A stretch of DNA of 64,000 nucleotides from Verrucomicrobiaceae bacterium (lineage in GTDB: Bacteria; Verrucomicrobiota; Verrucomicrobiia; Verrucomicrobiales; Akkermansiaceae): positions 115,919-179,918 of the forward strand of contig JAIXQH010000027.1 of the NCBI GenBank assembly GCA_027484055.1, in the 5' to 3' direction. Both the position numbers and the translations under genes were made by a program. Below the pieces are notes generated by a model. It was not told the DNA's origin. It did not search any database and saw only the letters and a list, made by a program, of their open reading frames with translations. Of this stretch, positions 41,418 through 51,454 are shown piece after piece; the first letter of the stretch is position 1, and each line of letters begins with the position of its first letter.

Positions 41418-42995
41418 ATGACGACATCAACCATGACGACAGTTCCCAATGCAAAGCGGCTCTTATGGGCTGGTTTCACCGCAATTCTAGCCGCCGGAGT
41501 GGGCTTTGCCATCCGCGGTGGTATTTTTGACAACTGGTCCAAGGAATACGGCTTCACCGGTGCGCAGCTAGGCGCGATCGGCGGGGCAGGGTTCATCGGA
41601 TTCTGCTTTGGAATTATCGGCGGCGGAGTGATTGTGGATAAGATCGGTTACGGTAAATTGGTCATCGTGGCGCTGCTGTGCCACATTCTGTCCGCCTTCG
41701 TCACTTTTGGCGCCAGCACCCCAGAAAATGCCTACAATTTCCTCTATTGGGGCATGTTTCTGTTCGCTTTCGCAAACGGCACACTCGAAGCCGTGGCAAA
41801 TCCCCTGATCGCCACCCTTTTCCCGAAGCAACGCACTCACTACCTCAACATCCTCCATGCCGCATGGCCGGCTGGCATGATCCTCGGTGTGGTCGCTTGC
41901 TGGCTTCTCGACGACAAATTGGAACTGAGCTGGAAACTTTCCCTCGGCCTCTACCTCATCCCCACCGTGGCATACGGCCTCATGTTCATGGGCCAGAAAT
42001 ACCCGAAATCCGAGGCTGCGGAAAAGGGCTCCAGCTTGGTGGAAATGCTCAAATCAGTGGGTATCGTTGGCGCATTGGTCGCCTGCTACTTGCTCGCGCT
42101 TTTCTTTGGAGATCTTTTCAAAGGGGTCTCTCCTGGGAGTGCAAATCTCATCGGCTACGGCATCGGAGGTGCTCTACTGCTCGCGGTGGCGGTGATGACT
42201 CAGTTCTCCATTGGCTCGATTCTTCTTTTTGTCCTCTTCGTCACCCACGCGCTGGTCGGTGCGGTTGAGATCGGCACAGACGGTTGGATCCAGAACATCA
42301 CGGGAAATCTTTTCACCTCAGAACAGGGCAAGTATCTCTTCCTCTGGACCTCCGTGATCATGTTCGGACTCCGCTTCTGCGCCCATTGGCTTGAGACCAA
42401 GCTCAAGCTGTCACCCGTGGGGCTGTTGCTCGTTTGTTCTGTGTTAGGGTTCACTGGTCTGACGCTTGCAGCAAATATGCAATCCTTCGGCATGGCCATG
42501 GTGGCACTTGGCATCTATGCGATTGGTAAAACGTTTTTCTGGCCGACCATGCTGGCTATCGTTGGCGACCGTTTCCCCCACACCGGAGCGGTAGCGATGT
42601 CGATCATGGGCGGCATCGGCATGATGTCAGCGGGCCTCATCGGCACACCTGGCCTCGGTTATGCCAAGGACCGCTTCACCGGTGAATCCTTGAAAACTTC
42701 CAACACGGCACTCTATGAAGAATACAAGGCTGCCACTCCCTCGACATTCCTCAACATTCCTGCCACCAGTGCTTATGGACTAGATGGTCAGAAACTTTCA
42801 GCTGCCAAGGAAGCCAAGGAAAAAACCGAATCTCAGAAGGCTGTCGTCCTAGCTGACCAAGCAGGGGACCGCGCGGCGCTCAAAGCGGATTCATTCATCC
42901 CCGCGACCATGGCGGCGATTTTCCTACTCCTACTGATCTATTTCAAATCCATCGGTGGTTACCGCCCACTAACGGTTGAGGAAAGCCAAGGCTAA
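41418..42995 (+). CDS. MFS transporter (FHS-like)
   Basis: A 525-residue permease; start at 41418, with an ATG before the first helix. About twelve hydrophobic segments are present; the first has [15 protein letters not shown] and the loop between helices 2 and 3 has [13 protein letters not shown], the family signature. The helix 4-5 region ([19 protein letters not shown]) resembles the NG-LE--NP-(I/V) motif of the fucose:H+ symporter group. An unusual extramembrane stretch of about 90 residues (near 420-510, with [14 protein letters not shown]) lies before the last helix. A sugar or nucleoside substrate is likely but cannot be named. Confidence 0.87.
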   Translation: MTTSTMTTVPNAKRLLWAGFTAILAAGVGFAIRGGIFDNWSKEYGFTGAQLGAIGGAGFIGFCFGIIGGGVIVDKIGYGKLVIVALLCHILSAFVTFGASTPENAYNFLYWGMFLFAFANGTLEAVANPLIATLFPKQRTHYLNILHAAWPAGMILGVVACWLLDDKLELSWKLSLGLYLIPTVAYGLMFMGQKYPKSEAAEKGSSLVEMLKSVGIVGALVACYLLALFFGDLFKGVSPGSANLIGYGIGGALLLAVAVMTQFSIGSILLFVLFVTHALVGAVEIGTDGWIQNITGNLFTSEQGKYLFLWTSVIMFGLRFCAHWLETKLKLSPVGLLLVCSVLGFTGLTLAANMQSFGMAMVALGIYAIGKTFFWPTMLAIVGDRFPHTGAVAMSIMGGIGMMSAGLIGTPGLGYAKDRFTGESLKTSNTALYEEYKAATPSTFLNIPATSAYGLDGQKLSAAKEAKEKTESQKAVVLADQAGDRAALKADSFIPATMAAIFLLLLIYFKSIGGYRPLTVEESQG

Positions 42996-43013
42996 TCCTC
43001 CCCAAGACCCTTC

Positions 43014-43046
43014 AAAGCGGCACGGTTTCACCCCTGCCGCTTTTTT
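43014..43046 (+). terminator. Intrinsic terminator after the MFS gene
   Basis: AAAGCGGCA (43014-43022) pairs perfectly with TGCCGCTTT (43035-43043) over a 12-base loop, and the stem runs into six Ts. It lies 19 bases past the MFS stop and ends that transcript before the M23 peptidase gene. Confidence 0.9.
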
Positions 43047-43086
43047 GCGCTTGCGGCCCAGAGCCACGGCGGGTGGACTGCCCGCG

Positions 43087-43746
43087 ATGCCCGCATCAAT
43101 CAAGTCATGGATTCGTGTCGGCGTTCTTCTTTTAGGAGTTCTCCTCACCAGTCATGCCGCGTCCGCAGCGGACTTGAGAATCAATCTCGCGGATGGCTTT
43201 GATTTCCCCGTGGGCAAGCCCAATGCGGACGGCTACTACAAAGCTCGTGGCCTGCGCTTGCGCTCACCTCAGCATTTCGGCGAGGACTGGAACGGGCGTG
43301 CCGGTGGCGACAAAGACCTCGGAGATCCGGTCTATGCCATCGCGGACGGCATCGTCACCTTCGCCCACAACGTCCGCACCGGTTGGGGGAATGTCGTGCT
43401 CACTCGCCATGCCTACCGCGACCCCAGCAACGGCCAAGTGAAATTCTGTGATACCCTGAACGGCCACCTCGACACTATTCTCGTCAAAGACGGCCAACTC
43501 ATCAAGCGAGGCCAGCAAATCGGCACCATCGGCGACAACTTCCGCATGTATCCGGCTCATTTGCATTTTGAAATCCGCAACAACATCACCATCGGCCTTG
43601 CCCGCCATGGGGTGCCCTCCGACATGGTGAACTGGGCGGATCCCACTCAATTCATCAACAAATACCGCAAGCTCAACCGCGAGTGGCGCTCCGTGGTGGT
43701 GCCCACCGGCACCTATCAAGTCTATGCCGGCTTCAAAGGGATCTAG
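43087..43746 (+). CDS. M23-family metallopeptidase
   Basis: Exported zinc peptidase of 219 residues that should cut peptidoglycan cross-bridges; start at 43087, the first codon of a good signal peptide (VGVLLLGVLLTSHAASA). All zinc and catalytic residues of the LytM type are present: H63 and D67 (HFGEDW), H127 (LNGHLDT), and H158/H160 (HLHFE). The frame upstream of 43087 contains the terminator and is not coding. It is the first gene of a long plus-strand run and overlaps the nuclease start by 23 bases if that gene begins at 43724. Confidence 0.9.
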   Translation: MPASIKSWIRVGVLLLGVLLTSHAASAADLRINLADGFDFPVGKPNADGYYKARGLRLRSPQHFGEDWNGRAGGDKDLGDPVYAIADGIVTFAHNVRTGWGNVVLTRHAYRDPSNGQVKFCDTLNGHLDTILVKDGQLIKRGQQIGTIGDNFRMYPAHLHFEIRNNITIGLARHGVPSDMVNWADPTQFINKYRKLNREWRSVVVPTGTYQVYAGFKGI

Positions 43747-44401
43747 CGGACTGTCGATCCCCAAGACGATCGCCATGGCGGTGTTGTTGGTGTTGATGAC
43801 GCTCTTCACCTGGAACTATTCTCACACTCCCCAAGCGCGCCACCCACTGCCCGAGGCCGCCGCTCGCCCAAGCGGCGCTTACGAATTTCACCCCGGCAGC
43901 ACCCTCGTCAACGCGCGGAGTAACGACGGTGACAGCTTCATGGTCCGCCTCCCCAGCGGGAAAGAAGCCGAGTTCCGCCTCTACTTCGTCGATAGTCCAG
44001 AAAGCGCCTTCAAGTCCTACTCCAGCGGCGAGACCAATCACGACCGCATCCGCAAGCAGGCCCAAGACATGGGCGGCATCACCCCTGACCAAGCGGTAGA
44101 AATTGGCAAAAAGGCGAAAAAATTCACCCTCGACCTGCTCGCCAGTCGTCCCTTCGACCTCTACACCTGCTGGGACAGCCCCTACCAAGACCAGCGCTTC
44201 CACGCCTTCATCCGCATCATGCAGGATGAGAAATCGAGATGGCTCGACGAGCTGCTCATCGAGCAAGGCCTCGTCAGAATCCGCACCAAGCCTGCCGATC
44301 TTCCGGACGGCACCAGCGTCGCGCAGCACCTCAGCCTGCTCAAAGAACTCCAGTCCCACGCCAAGAAGTCCAAGGCCGGTGTCTGGGGTATCTCGCCATG
44401 A
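43724..44401 (+). CDS. Staphylococcal-nuclease-like (SNase) protein, membrane-anchored
   Basis: A 225-residue protein with an N-terminal hydrophobic segment (IAMAVLLVLMTLFTW, residues 16-30). The SNase/thermonuclease domain has DGDSFMVRLPSG, the strand FRLYFVDSPE, a second conserved stretch QRFHAFIRIM and a closing LIEQGLVRI. The insertion SGETNHDRIRKQAQDMGG is longer than in classical nucleases. The start at 43724 overlaps the peptidase stop by 23 bases; an ATG at 43775 would avoid this but shorten the signal anchor. An exported DNA- or RNA-degrading role is likely. Confidence 0.83.
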   Translation: MPASKGSSGLSIPKTIAMAVLLVLMTLFTWNYSHTPQARHPLPEAAARPSGAYEFHPGSTLVNARSNDGDSFMVRLPSGKEAEFRLYFVDSPESAFKSYSSGETNHDRIRKQAQDMGGITPDQAVEIGKKAKKFTLDLLASRPFDLYTCWDSPYQDQRFHAFIRIMQDEKSRWLDELLIEQGLVRIRTKPADLPDGTSVAQHLSLLKELQSHAKKSKAGVWGISP

Positions 44402-44447
44402 CCCGCCCTTGCGGGGTGCCTAATTACGTGGTATCCGCTAAAGCACC

Positions 44448-45323
44448 ATGGGATTAGCCGATAGAGATTACCAGCGCAGCAACGAGTACAGGGGCGGCGG
44501 AGCGTTGTCACAACTCACGCCCGTGGTGAAATGGCTACTCATCATCAACGTCAGCATTTACCTGCTCGACCTCTTCTTCGAACAACCACCCGGCATCCGA
44601 CCCATGCGGGAATTCGGCGCTTTCACCATCCGCTCTGCCGTTTTCCAACTCCATGTTTGGGAATTTCTCACCTTTCAGTTCATCCACGCCAGCCTCGGGC
44701 ACGTCTTGTTCAATAGCCTTGGCATCTTTTTCTTCGGCCCCTGGCTCGAGCGCTGGTGGGGCTCGCAGCGCTTCCTCATCTTCTACCTCATCTGCGGCGT
44801 CGGCGGTGCCTTATTCTACACGCTGCTTGTGCTCACCCACATCCTCCCCGCCGATCACTTCGGCACCGGGCTCGTCGGGGCCTCCGCCGGGATCTATGGC
44901 ATCCTCGTCGGCGTGGCCGTTATCGCCCCAGACCTACGCGTGCAGTTATTATTCCCACCCATCGAGCTCAGCATACGGCAGATGGCCATCGCCCTGATGG
45001 CGATTTCCGTGGGCTCCATCGTCCTCAAACTCGGTGGTAACGAAGGCGGCGAAGCAGGCCACCTCGGCGGGGCCATCTTCGGCTACTTCCTCATCCGATT
45101 TCCCCACATCATTGGCACCTCACTCGGCGTGGACATCATCAAGCCCAAGCTCTTCCGGCCAAAAATCCAAGCCAAGCTCCGCCCGCGCTCCTCACTAGAG
45201 CAGCAACAAGACAGCCGAGTGGATCTTATCCTCGATAAAATCTCCAAAGACGGCTTCCAGAGCCTCACCCAAGAAGAACGCGATTTCCTCACCCAAGTCT
45301 CCAACTCCAAGCGCCCCTCCTGA
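44448..45323 (+). CDS. Rhomboid intramembrane serine protease
   Basis: A 291-residue polytopic protease that cleaves helices inside the membrane. The catalytic serine is S146 in GASAG and its partner H205 in GHLGG; the upstream helix carries HASLGHVLFN (H80, H85, N89), the oxyanion-hole set. The WR-like loop reads RWWGSQRFL. A C-terminal tail of about 60 residues (PKIQAKLRPRSSLEQQQDSR onward) is cytoplasmic and charged, resembling the tails of PVC and Bacteroidetes rhomboids. Its last base overlaps the mazG start, so the two are translationally coupled. Confidence 0.92.
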   Translation: MGLADRDYQRSNEYRGGGALSQLTPVVKWLLIINVSIYLLDLFFEQPPGIRPMREFGAFTIRSAVFQLHVWEFLTFQFIHASLGHVLFNSLGIFFFGPWLERWWGSQRFLIFYLICGVGGALFYTLLVLTHILPADHFGTGLVGASAGIYGILVGVAVIAPDLRVQLLFPPIELSIRQMAIALMAISVGSIVLKLGGNEGGEAGHLGGAIFGYFLIRFPHIIGTSLGVDIIKPKLFRPKIQAKLRPRSSLEQQQDSRVDLILDKISKDGFQSLTQEERDFLTQVSNSKRPS

Positions 45324-46135
45324 TGACCGATTCCGAAATGATCCTCTCCCCCGCAGCCTCGCAACAGCTCGACCGCCTGCGCGCCATCATGCACCGACTC
45401 CGCGCCCCCGGTGGCTGCCCATGGGATGCAGAACAGACGCACCAATCCCTCGTTCCCAATCTCATCGAAGAAGCCTACGAGACGGTGGATGCCATCCAGC
45501 GCAGTGACTATGATCATCTCCGGGAAGAGCTTGGCGACTTGCTTTTACAGGTCGTTTTCCACAGTGAAATCGCCGAGGAAGCCGGCCTCTTCAACCTCGA
45601 CGACGTCGCCCGCGGCATTAGTGAAAAACTCGTCCGCCGCCACCCCCACGTCTTCGGGGAAAGCAACGCCAGCGACACCGATTCCGTGCTCGCCCAGTGG
45701 GACGAGATCAAGCGCGCCGAAAAAGGCGACGAAGACCAAGCCTACCTCCACGGCGTCGGAAAAGGTCTGCCCGCCCTGCTCCGCGCCGCCAAGCTCCAGA
45801 AAAAAGCCTCTAAGGTCGGCTTCGACTGGCCCACGGATACGGGAGTCCTCGCCAAAATCCGCGAAGAACTCCACGAGCTCCAAGTCGCCGTGGACGAGCA
45901 AGACCCCGCTGCAGTCTCCGAAGAAATGGGCGATCTCCTCTTCTCCATCGTCAATCTCGCTCGCTTCAATCAGGTCGATCCCGAAATCCTCATGGCCGCC
46001 GCAAACACCAAGTTTGAATCCCGCTTCGGCCTCATGGAATCCATCTTAAAAGCGCAAAATCTCACCCTCCAAGCCGCTACTTCAGAGCAAATGGAAGACG
46101 CCTGGGAAGAGGCAAAATCCCGCGAAAGCGTTTGA
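45323..46135 (+). CDS. mazG: Nucleoside triphosphate pyrophosphohydrolase MazG
   Basis: Hydrolyses (d)NTPs to monophosphates and pyrophosphate, cleaning the nucleotide pool or affecting (p)ppGpp. The 270 residues hold two MazG repeats: the first with CPWDAEQTHQSL, LIEEAYETVDAI and LREELGDLLLQVVFH; the second with KIREELHELQVAV and EEMGDLLFSIVNLAR, giving the paired EExxE/ExxD magnesium sites. The layout matches full-length E. coli-type MazG. No mazE/mazF toxin genes adjoin. The start is the ATG in the overlap with the rhomboid gene. Confidence 0.95.
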   Translation: MTDSEMILSPAASQQLDRLRAIMHRLRAPGGCPWDAEQTHQSLVPNLIEEAYETVDAIQRSDYDHLREELGDLLLQVVFHSEIAEEAGLFNLDDVARGISEKLVRRHPHVFGESNASDTDSVLAQWDEIKRAEKGDEDQAYLHGVGKGLPALLRAAKLQKKASKVGFDWPTDTGVLAKIREELHELQVAVDEQDPAAVSEEMGDLLFSIVNLARFNQVDPEILMAAANTKFESRFGLMESILKAQNLTLQAATSEQMEDAWEEAKSRESV

Positions 46136-46248
46136 ACCCAAGGAGCGTCGCAATCCTATCGACTTTTTTAGAATGAACGCGCTCCTAACCACAAGCTCGC
46201 CCGGGCGAATCGGGTTGCGGAAGCGCTCCCACCTGTGAACACTGCGCC

Positions 46249-47214
46249 ATGGTGATTCCGCACCGTTACCCCGTCATTTTCAATCCGCGTGCACGCAGCC
46301 AAAAAGGCGGGCGAGTCCTGCGCTTTATTGAAAAACACGGAAATCGCCTCTCACTTCACCCCACCCACCACGCTGGCGAGGCCCGGGAAATTGCCGCCCG
46401 CTTTGCCGCCGCTGGCGAGCCTGTCGTCATCGCCGCTGGGGGAGATGGCACCTTGAACGAAGTGGTCAACGGACTCATCGGCACCCAGACCCTGCTCGGC
46501 GTCTTACCTGCGGGAACCATGAATGTCTTCGCTCGTGAAATGGGCATCCCCTTCAATTCTCTCGAACGCGCCTTCCAAGTCATCGAGCAAGGATTCGTGC
46601 AAGAAGTGGACCTCTTCGGTGCCAATGGCGCACCCTTCGTCCAGATGGCTGGCGTCGGCTTCGACGCCATGGTCATCGAAGAAACCACTTGGGAGTCGAA
46701 AAAAATGCTCGGCCCACTGGCCTATCTCGTCGCCGCCGTGAAAGTCCTCGGTGCCCATCCGCCGAAGTTGGAAATCCTCTGCGCCGATGGCCGCCGCGAA
46801 GAAGGAGTCGCCGTTCTCGCCGGGAATGGCGCGCTCTACGGGGGGCAGTTCAAGGTCTTTCGGAACGCGAAAAACCACGACTCCATGCTAGACGTTCTCG
46901 TTTACAAAGAAGCTGGCTACCGTCTCGTCTTCGACTCCCTCCGCGGCCTCGCTTGCGGCGGCATCGACCTCATGGCCTCCACCCGCTACTTTCAAACCGA
47001 GGCTTTCACCGTCCGCGCGGATTGCGACGTGCCGGTGCAGGTCGATGGCGAGTGGCTCGGTCGTTTTTCAGAAATCCACTTCAGTGAGACGCCCCATCGC
47101 TTGCGAGTTTTGGCTCCCGAGGACGCCTTCGTCGGCGGTGTGCTGGATCGTGTCAAATCCATCTTCCACTGGTCACGTCGCGGCGAGGAGTTGCAAACCG
47201 CCCGCAGCCTATGA
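46249..47214 (+). CDS. Diacylglycerol/lipid kinase family protein
   Basis: A 321-residue soluble or peripheral kinase with the DAGK catalytic fold: NPRARSQKGG at residues 12-21 near the start, the nucleotide motif GGDGTLNEVVNG (64-75) and PAGTMNVFAREMG (86-98). Such proteins (YegS/BmrU/DgkB-like) phosphorylate diacylglycerol or related lipids. The C-terminal beta domain includes VPVQVDGEWLG, a usual feature. The stop overlaps the next start by four bases (ATGA). Confidence 0.9.
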   Translation: MVIPHRYPVIFNPRARSQKGGRVLRFIEKHGNRLSLHPTHHAGEAREIAARFAAAGEPVVIAAGGDGTLNEVVNGLIGTQTLLGVLPAGTMNVFAREMGIPFNSLERAFQVIEQGFVQEVDLFGANGAPFVQMAGVGFDAMVIEETTWESKKMLGPLAYLVAAVKVLGAHPPKLEILCADGRREEGVAVLAGNGALYGGQFKVFRNAKNHDSMLDVLVYKEAGYRLVFDSLRGLACGGIDLMASTRYFQTEAFTVRADCDVPVQVDGEWLGRFSEIHFSETPHRLRVLAPEDAFVGGVLDRVKSIFHWSRRGEELQTARSL

Positions 47215-47885
47215 GGCGTAAAAAGCCAAGAGGGTTCATCGCCCGGTGGGTTCGCCGCCTCTGCATCGCACTACTCGTCGGGCTTGGCCTCACCTTCACC
47301 CTCATCGCCTACGCAAACTTCGCCGCCATTTGGGCCTCGCGTGGCCGCTTGCATGACGACGTTGCCACACTCCCAACCATGAAAGTCGGACTGGTTCTCG
47401 GGACCACCGACCGCGTCAATGGCCACGCAAATCCCTTTTTCCGCTACCGCATCGATGCCGCAGAAAAAGTCTGGAAAGCCGGCAAACTCGAAATTCTGAT
47501 CGTCTCTGGCGACAACCTCCGCCCGAGCTACAACGAGCCGGAAAAAATGAAACAAGCTCTCGTCGAGCGTGGCATCCCCGCAGACCGCATCGTCTCCGAC
47601 CCTCGCGGCCTACGCACCCTCGACTCCGTTGTCCGGGCCAAGGAAATCTATGGCTCCAGCAGCATCCTCATCATCAGCCAGCGCTTCCAAAACCAACGCG
47701 CCATTTACCTCGCCCAAGCCAATGGCATCGACGCCCGTGGTTTCAACGCCCAAGACGTCGAGCCACACATCGGCCTGAAAACGAGCATCCGTGAAATCGG
47801 TGCCCGCGTCAAAATGTGGCTAGACGTCCATTTCCTCAACACCCGCCCCAGCCACCTCGGGGAAAAAGTTCAGCTCCCACCTTAG
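47211..47885 (+). CDS. SanA/ElyC/YdcF-family envelope protein
   Basis: A 224-residue membrane-anchored protein (signal anchor LCIALLVGLGLTFTLIAYANF). The DUF218-like fold is shown by VGLVLGTTDRVNG, the segment ILIVSGDNLRPSYNEP, MKQALVERGIPADRIVSDPRG and LIISQRFQNQRAIYLAQANG. E. coli SanA, the nearest relative by layout, affects envelope permeability and vancomycin sensitivity at high temperature. Its coupling to a lipid kinase gene fits a role in cell-envelope lipid carrier metabolism (inference). Confidence 0.88.
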   Translation: MRRKKPRGFIARWVRRLCIALLVGLGLTFTLIAYANFAAIWASRGRLHDDVATLPTMKVGLVLGTTDRVNGHANPFFRYRIDAAEKVWKAGKLEILIVSGDNLRPSYNEPEKMKQALVERGIPADRIVSDPRGLRTLDSVVRAKEIYGSSSILIISQRFQNQRAIYLAQANGIDARGFNAQDVEPHIGLKTSIREIGARVKMWLDVHFLNTRPSHLGEKVQLPP

Positions 47886-47959
47886 ACCGACAAATTGGCT
47901 CGTCTGCGGCATTTATCGTCGAGTAACTTGCCTTTATCCCCCTCCGCCTCACTTTACTG

Positions 47960-50056
47960 ATGATGAATATCCGTTCACTGCTCCTTGCCACCGCCGCTCT
48001 TGTTCCAGAGCTTGGTTTTTCAGTTACACCTCCGGCGGATTCCGATCAGTCCCTCGCCGCATCCAATCGTGGAGCTAACGATTATTTCGGCAACGCGGTC
48101 GCGATCTCCGGCGACACCATGATCGTTGGTGCCCCGTTTGAGGATAGTAGCGCCACTGGAATCGACCCGGCATCGAATGAGGCTGCTACAAATTCAGGTG
48201 CCGCATATGTGTATGTCCGCGGTGAGAATGGAGGGTGGACTCAGCAGGCCTACCTTAAAGCCAGCAACACGGGGGCGGGCGACCAATTTGGGTTTTCCGT
48301 CGCCATCTCGGGCGACACCATCGTCGTCGGTGCCTATGCCGAAGCGAGTAAATCCACGGGACCCGACAGCGCCCAGAATGACAATACGGCCACAAATGCA
48401 GGAGCTGCGTACGTATTTGTCCGCGAAGGCTCGACTTGGACTCAAGAAGCCTACCTCAAGGCCAGCAACACTGAGGCGGGCGATCTTTTCGGCTACTCGG
48501 TCGCCATCGATGGTGAAACCATCGTCGTAGGTGCGAGTGGTGAAGCCAGCACCAATAGCACCGAGTCGGATAATACAGCGGCTCAAGCCGGAGCTGCGTA
48601 TGTCTTTACGCGCAGCGGTAGTCAGTGGTCTCAAGACCGCTATTTAAAAGCCAGCAATCCGAACAAGGCAGACTTCTTCGGCATCTCGGTCGGGATTTCC
48701 GGGGAATCCATCGTGGTCGGAGCCACCGGAGAGTCCAGTAGCGACGCGGCCAACCAATCCAATAACACTGCTGCTAGTTCAGGCGCGGCTTACGTATTTA
48801 GGCTGGTGAATGACACGTGGAGTCAGGATGGCTATTTAAAAGCCAGCAACATCGGAGCTGCGGATCTTTTCGGGCGCTCGGTTGCCATTTCAGGAAATAC
48901 GGTCGTTGTTGGTGCGTATCAGGAAGATAGTAAAACAAGCCAATCTGACAACCTGGCCGCCAACTCAGGAGCGGCTTATGTTTTCACTCGTGGAACTAGC
49001 AAGTGGTCTCAACAAGCCTTCCTTAAGCCCAGTGACACGACTACCGCCGGTTACAACTTTGGTATTTCGGTTGCGATCGATGAGGACACCCTCGCTGTCG
49101 GAGCAAGCGGCAAGTTGAGTAAAACCGGAACGGCCTCTAGTTTCATCCGAGTCGCAAATGCATGGAGCGAGCAATCCATCTTAACGCCAGCCAACCCTCC
49201 CGGCGAAACCGCAGATAATTTCGGAGTGGCTGTCGCGATCTCCTTAGACACCTGCGTAGTTGGAGCATTTGGAGAAAAAGGTACACCACCACTCACTCTT
49301 TCTGGGGCCGCTTACCTGTTCGAAGGCTTGGGTCCTCAAGTGCCGGAAATCGCAGTCCAGAATGGCTTTGGAACCGTGCTCACTACCGACACCATCATCA
49401 ATTTTTCCTCTGTCGCTGCGGCCAATGACCAAGTGCAGACTTTCACCATTCAGAATCATGGAATCACGACACTAACGAATATAACTATCGATGTGCAGAA
49501 AACTAAGCCTACCGATGGGACTCTACAATTCACTGCAGATACTACGGGAACAGCTACCAGTTTAGCGCCGGATGCCTTCACGGCTTTTAAAGTTTCAATG
49601 ACCGGCAGTGGCCTTCCCACCGGAATCCTCACAATCACCAGTAACGATCCTAACACTCCGCTCATTACCCTCAAGCTAGCGGGCAAGTCATTTTCACAAA
49701 CTGCGGATACGGATAGCGACGGCTTGGTGGACTATGTCGAATATCAAATGAGATCGCTTGGCTTTGATTGGCAAGTCGCGCAACCCGAACTCGTTGCGAT
49801 CCTAAAGGATAACGCCAGCTTTGCGGGTCTTTACGATACTAACTCCGCCTTGAAGCTTGGAGTTCCACTGCTGGTCAGAAACCCTACGACGAATAACTTC
49901 ACTCTTACCATCGGCATCCAACGATCCTTCGATCTCAAGACCTTCACGCATTTCCCGATGACCGATCAGCAAGTTCTCGTCAATTCTCTGGGCGAGCTGG
50001 AATTCCAGTTCCCATCTCTCAGAACCCAAGCCTTCTACCGCCTCCAAACCGAGTAA
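47960..50056 (+). CDS. Secreted FG-GAP repeat protein with choice-of-anchor and Asp-rich tail
   Basis: A 698-residue exported protein. After a signal peptide, about seven FG-GAP-type repeats of 55-60 residues (about 25-440) follow, each with the pattern LKASN...GD.FG.SVAI.G.T.VVGA and AGAAYVF, as in integrin alpha-like propellers. Residues about 455-575 form a choice-of-anchor D-like beta domain (FTIQNHGITTLTNITIDV, GILTITSNDPNTPLITLKLAG). The tail has DTDSDGLVDYVEYQM and a beta-rich end with FYRLQTE, the same type of tail as in the giant protein and the EEP protein. Likely a surface adhesion or binding protein. Confidence 0.85.
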   Translation: MMNIRSLLLATAALVPELGFSVTPPADSDQSLAASNRGANDYFGNAVAISGDTMIVGAPFEDSSATGIDPASNEAATNSGAAYVYVRGENGGWTQQAYLKASNTGAGDQFGFSVAISGDTIVVGAYAEASKSTGPDSAQNDNTATNAGAAYVFVREGSTWTQEAYLKASNTEAGDLFGYSVAIDGETIVVGASGEASTNSTESDNTAAQAGAAYVFTRSGSQWSQDRYLKASNPNKADFFGISVGISGESIVVGATGESSSDAANQSNNTAASSGAAYVFRLVNDTWSQDGYLKASNIGAADLFGRSVAISGNTVVVGAYQEDSKTSQSDNLAANSGAAYVFTRGTSKWSQQAFLKPSDTTTAGYNFGISVAIDEDTLAVGASGKLSKTGTASSFIRVANAWSEQSILTPANPPGETADNFGVAVAISLDTCVVGAFGEKGTPPLTLSGAAYLFEGLGPQVPEIAVQNGFGTVLTTDTIINFSSVAAANDQVQTFTIQNHGITTLTNITIDVQKTKPTDGTLQFTADTTGTATSLAPDAFTAFKVSMTGSGLPTGILTITSNDPNTPLITLKLAGKSFSQTADTDSDGLVDYVEYQMRSLGFDWQVAQPELVAILKDNASFAGLYDTNSALKLGVPLLVRNPTTNNFTLTIGIQRSFDLKTFTHFPMTDQQVLVNSLGELEFQFPSLRTQAFYRLQTE

Positions 50057-50066
50057 TCACTTTCAC

Positions 50067-51290
50067 TTAAGCCGATTTCACCAGCGTCATCACGCACTCC
50101 AGATGCCGCGTGTGCGGAAATAGATCGAAGGGCTGCACATCCTCCAAGCGGTAGCCTCCCTCGCTGAGTTGTTTCAAATCCCGCACCTGAGTCGCCGGAT
50201 CACACGAGACATACACCACCCGTGCCGGACCGAAGCGGATCAACTGCTCGATGAATTCCGGCGTGCAGCCCTTGCGCGGTGGATCGATGACCACTGCCGT
50301 TTCCGCTGCTGGAAAGGCGATTTGGGCGAAGATTGCCTCTGCCGACGCCGTCAGGAAAGTGGCGTTCTCGATGTGATTTGCCCGGGCATTTTTCCGTGCC
50401 CACTCGCACGAAGTTTCGGAAACTTCCACGCCCGCCACCTGCTGGAAATGCTTGGCCAGCGTTAGCGAAAACAAACCCGAGCCACAGTAAGCATCCACGA
50501 GGAACCTTGCCCCACCCGCTGCCGCCTGCTTGGCCACGTAGCCCGTGAACGCGGGGAGGATGAAGGGGTTGTTTTGGAAAAAGTCGCCCGCCAGAAATTG
50601 GAATTTTAAGTCACCCACTTGCTCGGTGGCCACCGCCTTGAAGTCCGTCTCCACCCGGTCCTCCGTCGCCCGTAGCAGGACTGTCGCCCCACGCTTGAAG
50701 GAGTTCGCCCGCGCCCGCAGCCCCTCGCGGATCGCGGGCAGCTCGCGGTTGATCGTGTCCATGGCGATTGGGCACTGCGGCACGTCGATCAAGGTGGAGC
50801 GCCGCCCAAACGCCAGAAACCCGATCGGCCCGAGGTCGCCATCCTTCGCTTTTTCAAAATGCGGGGTGATCTTCGAGCGGTAATTCCACGTCTGCGCGGA
50901 AGACAGGCAGTCATTCACCGGGAACTGGATCGCCGCCATGTGTTTCATTAGCTCGCCCACTTGGCGGGTCTTCCACGCGAGCTGTTTGTCGTAGGTCAGG
51001 TGCTGATACTGGCAGCCGCCACACTCGCCGAAGAGCGGGCAAGCGGGAGCGATCCGGTCGGGCGAGGGACTGAGCACGGCTACCAGATCCGCATGTGAGC
51101 AGTTTTTGTCATTTCGGAACACCCGTGCGGTCACCACTTCTCCAGGTAGGGAAAAGGGCACAAAGACCACCCATCCGTCAATGCGGCCCACGCCCGAGCC
51201 TAAATTCGTCAGGGCGTCGATGGTGATTTCGATTTCCTGGTGGTAGGCAAATGGCGTTGGGACGAACTTCTTCGGTGGGCGTGGAGTCAT
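50067..51290 (-). CDS. TrmA/RlmD-family RNA (uracil-C5) methyltransferase
   Basis: SAM-dependent enzyme making 5-methyluridine in rRNA or tRNA. I start at 51290 (407 residues). A TRAM domain (residues 17-75) precedes an iron-sulfur motif C84, C90, C93 (CPLFGECGGCQYQH); a fourth cysteine follows nearer the catalytic domain. The methyltransferase part has FLVDAYCGSGLFSLTLA, VVIDPPRKGC and the catalytic cysteine in VVYVSCDPATQVRDLKQL. The cysteine cluster favours an RlmD/RumA-type 23S rRNA enzyme over TrmA, but the exact target uridine is not certain. Confidence 0.92.
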   Translation of the reverse strand: MTPRPPKKFVPTPFAYHQEIEITIDALTNLGSGVGRIDGWVVFVPFSLPGEVVTARVFRNDKNCSHADLVAVLSPSPDRIAPACPLFGECGGCQYQHLTYDKQLAWKTRQVGELMKHMAAIQFPVNDCLSSAQTWNYRSKITPHFEKAKDGDLGPIGFLAFGRRSTLIDVPQCPIAMDTINRELPAIREGLRARANSFKRGATVLLRATEDRVETDFKAVATEQVGDLKFQFLAGDFFQNNPFILPAFTGYVAKQAAAGGARFLVDAYCGSGLFSLTLAKHFQQVAGVEVSETSCEWARKNARANHIENATFLTASAEAIFAQIAFPAAETAVVIDPPRKGCTPEFIEQLIRFGPARVVYVSCDPATQVRDLKQLSEGGYRLEDVQPFDLFPHTRHLECVMTLVKSA

Positions 51291-51454
51291 GACGAGCCAG
51301 AACCGTGGCCGAGCGCGCGACGGCGGGCAATTGATTTTAGCCAAAGTGCGTGTAATGCTAGGAGAGAGGGCTTTTTATCACGTAGCTGCTCCTTGGAGCG
51401 GAAAACGCGTGGTTGCTGGCAACTCCGTTGCCTTACCTAGGGCGGGCTTGAGGA

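Noticed and set aside
46150..46175. Possible terminator after mazG (GTCG...CGAC followed by Ts)
   Set aside because: The stem is only four pairs, too weak to call.
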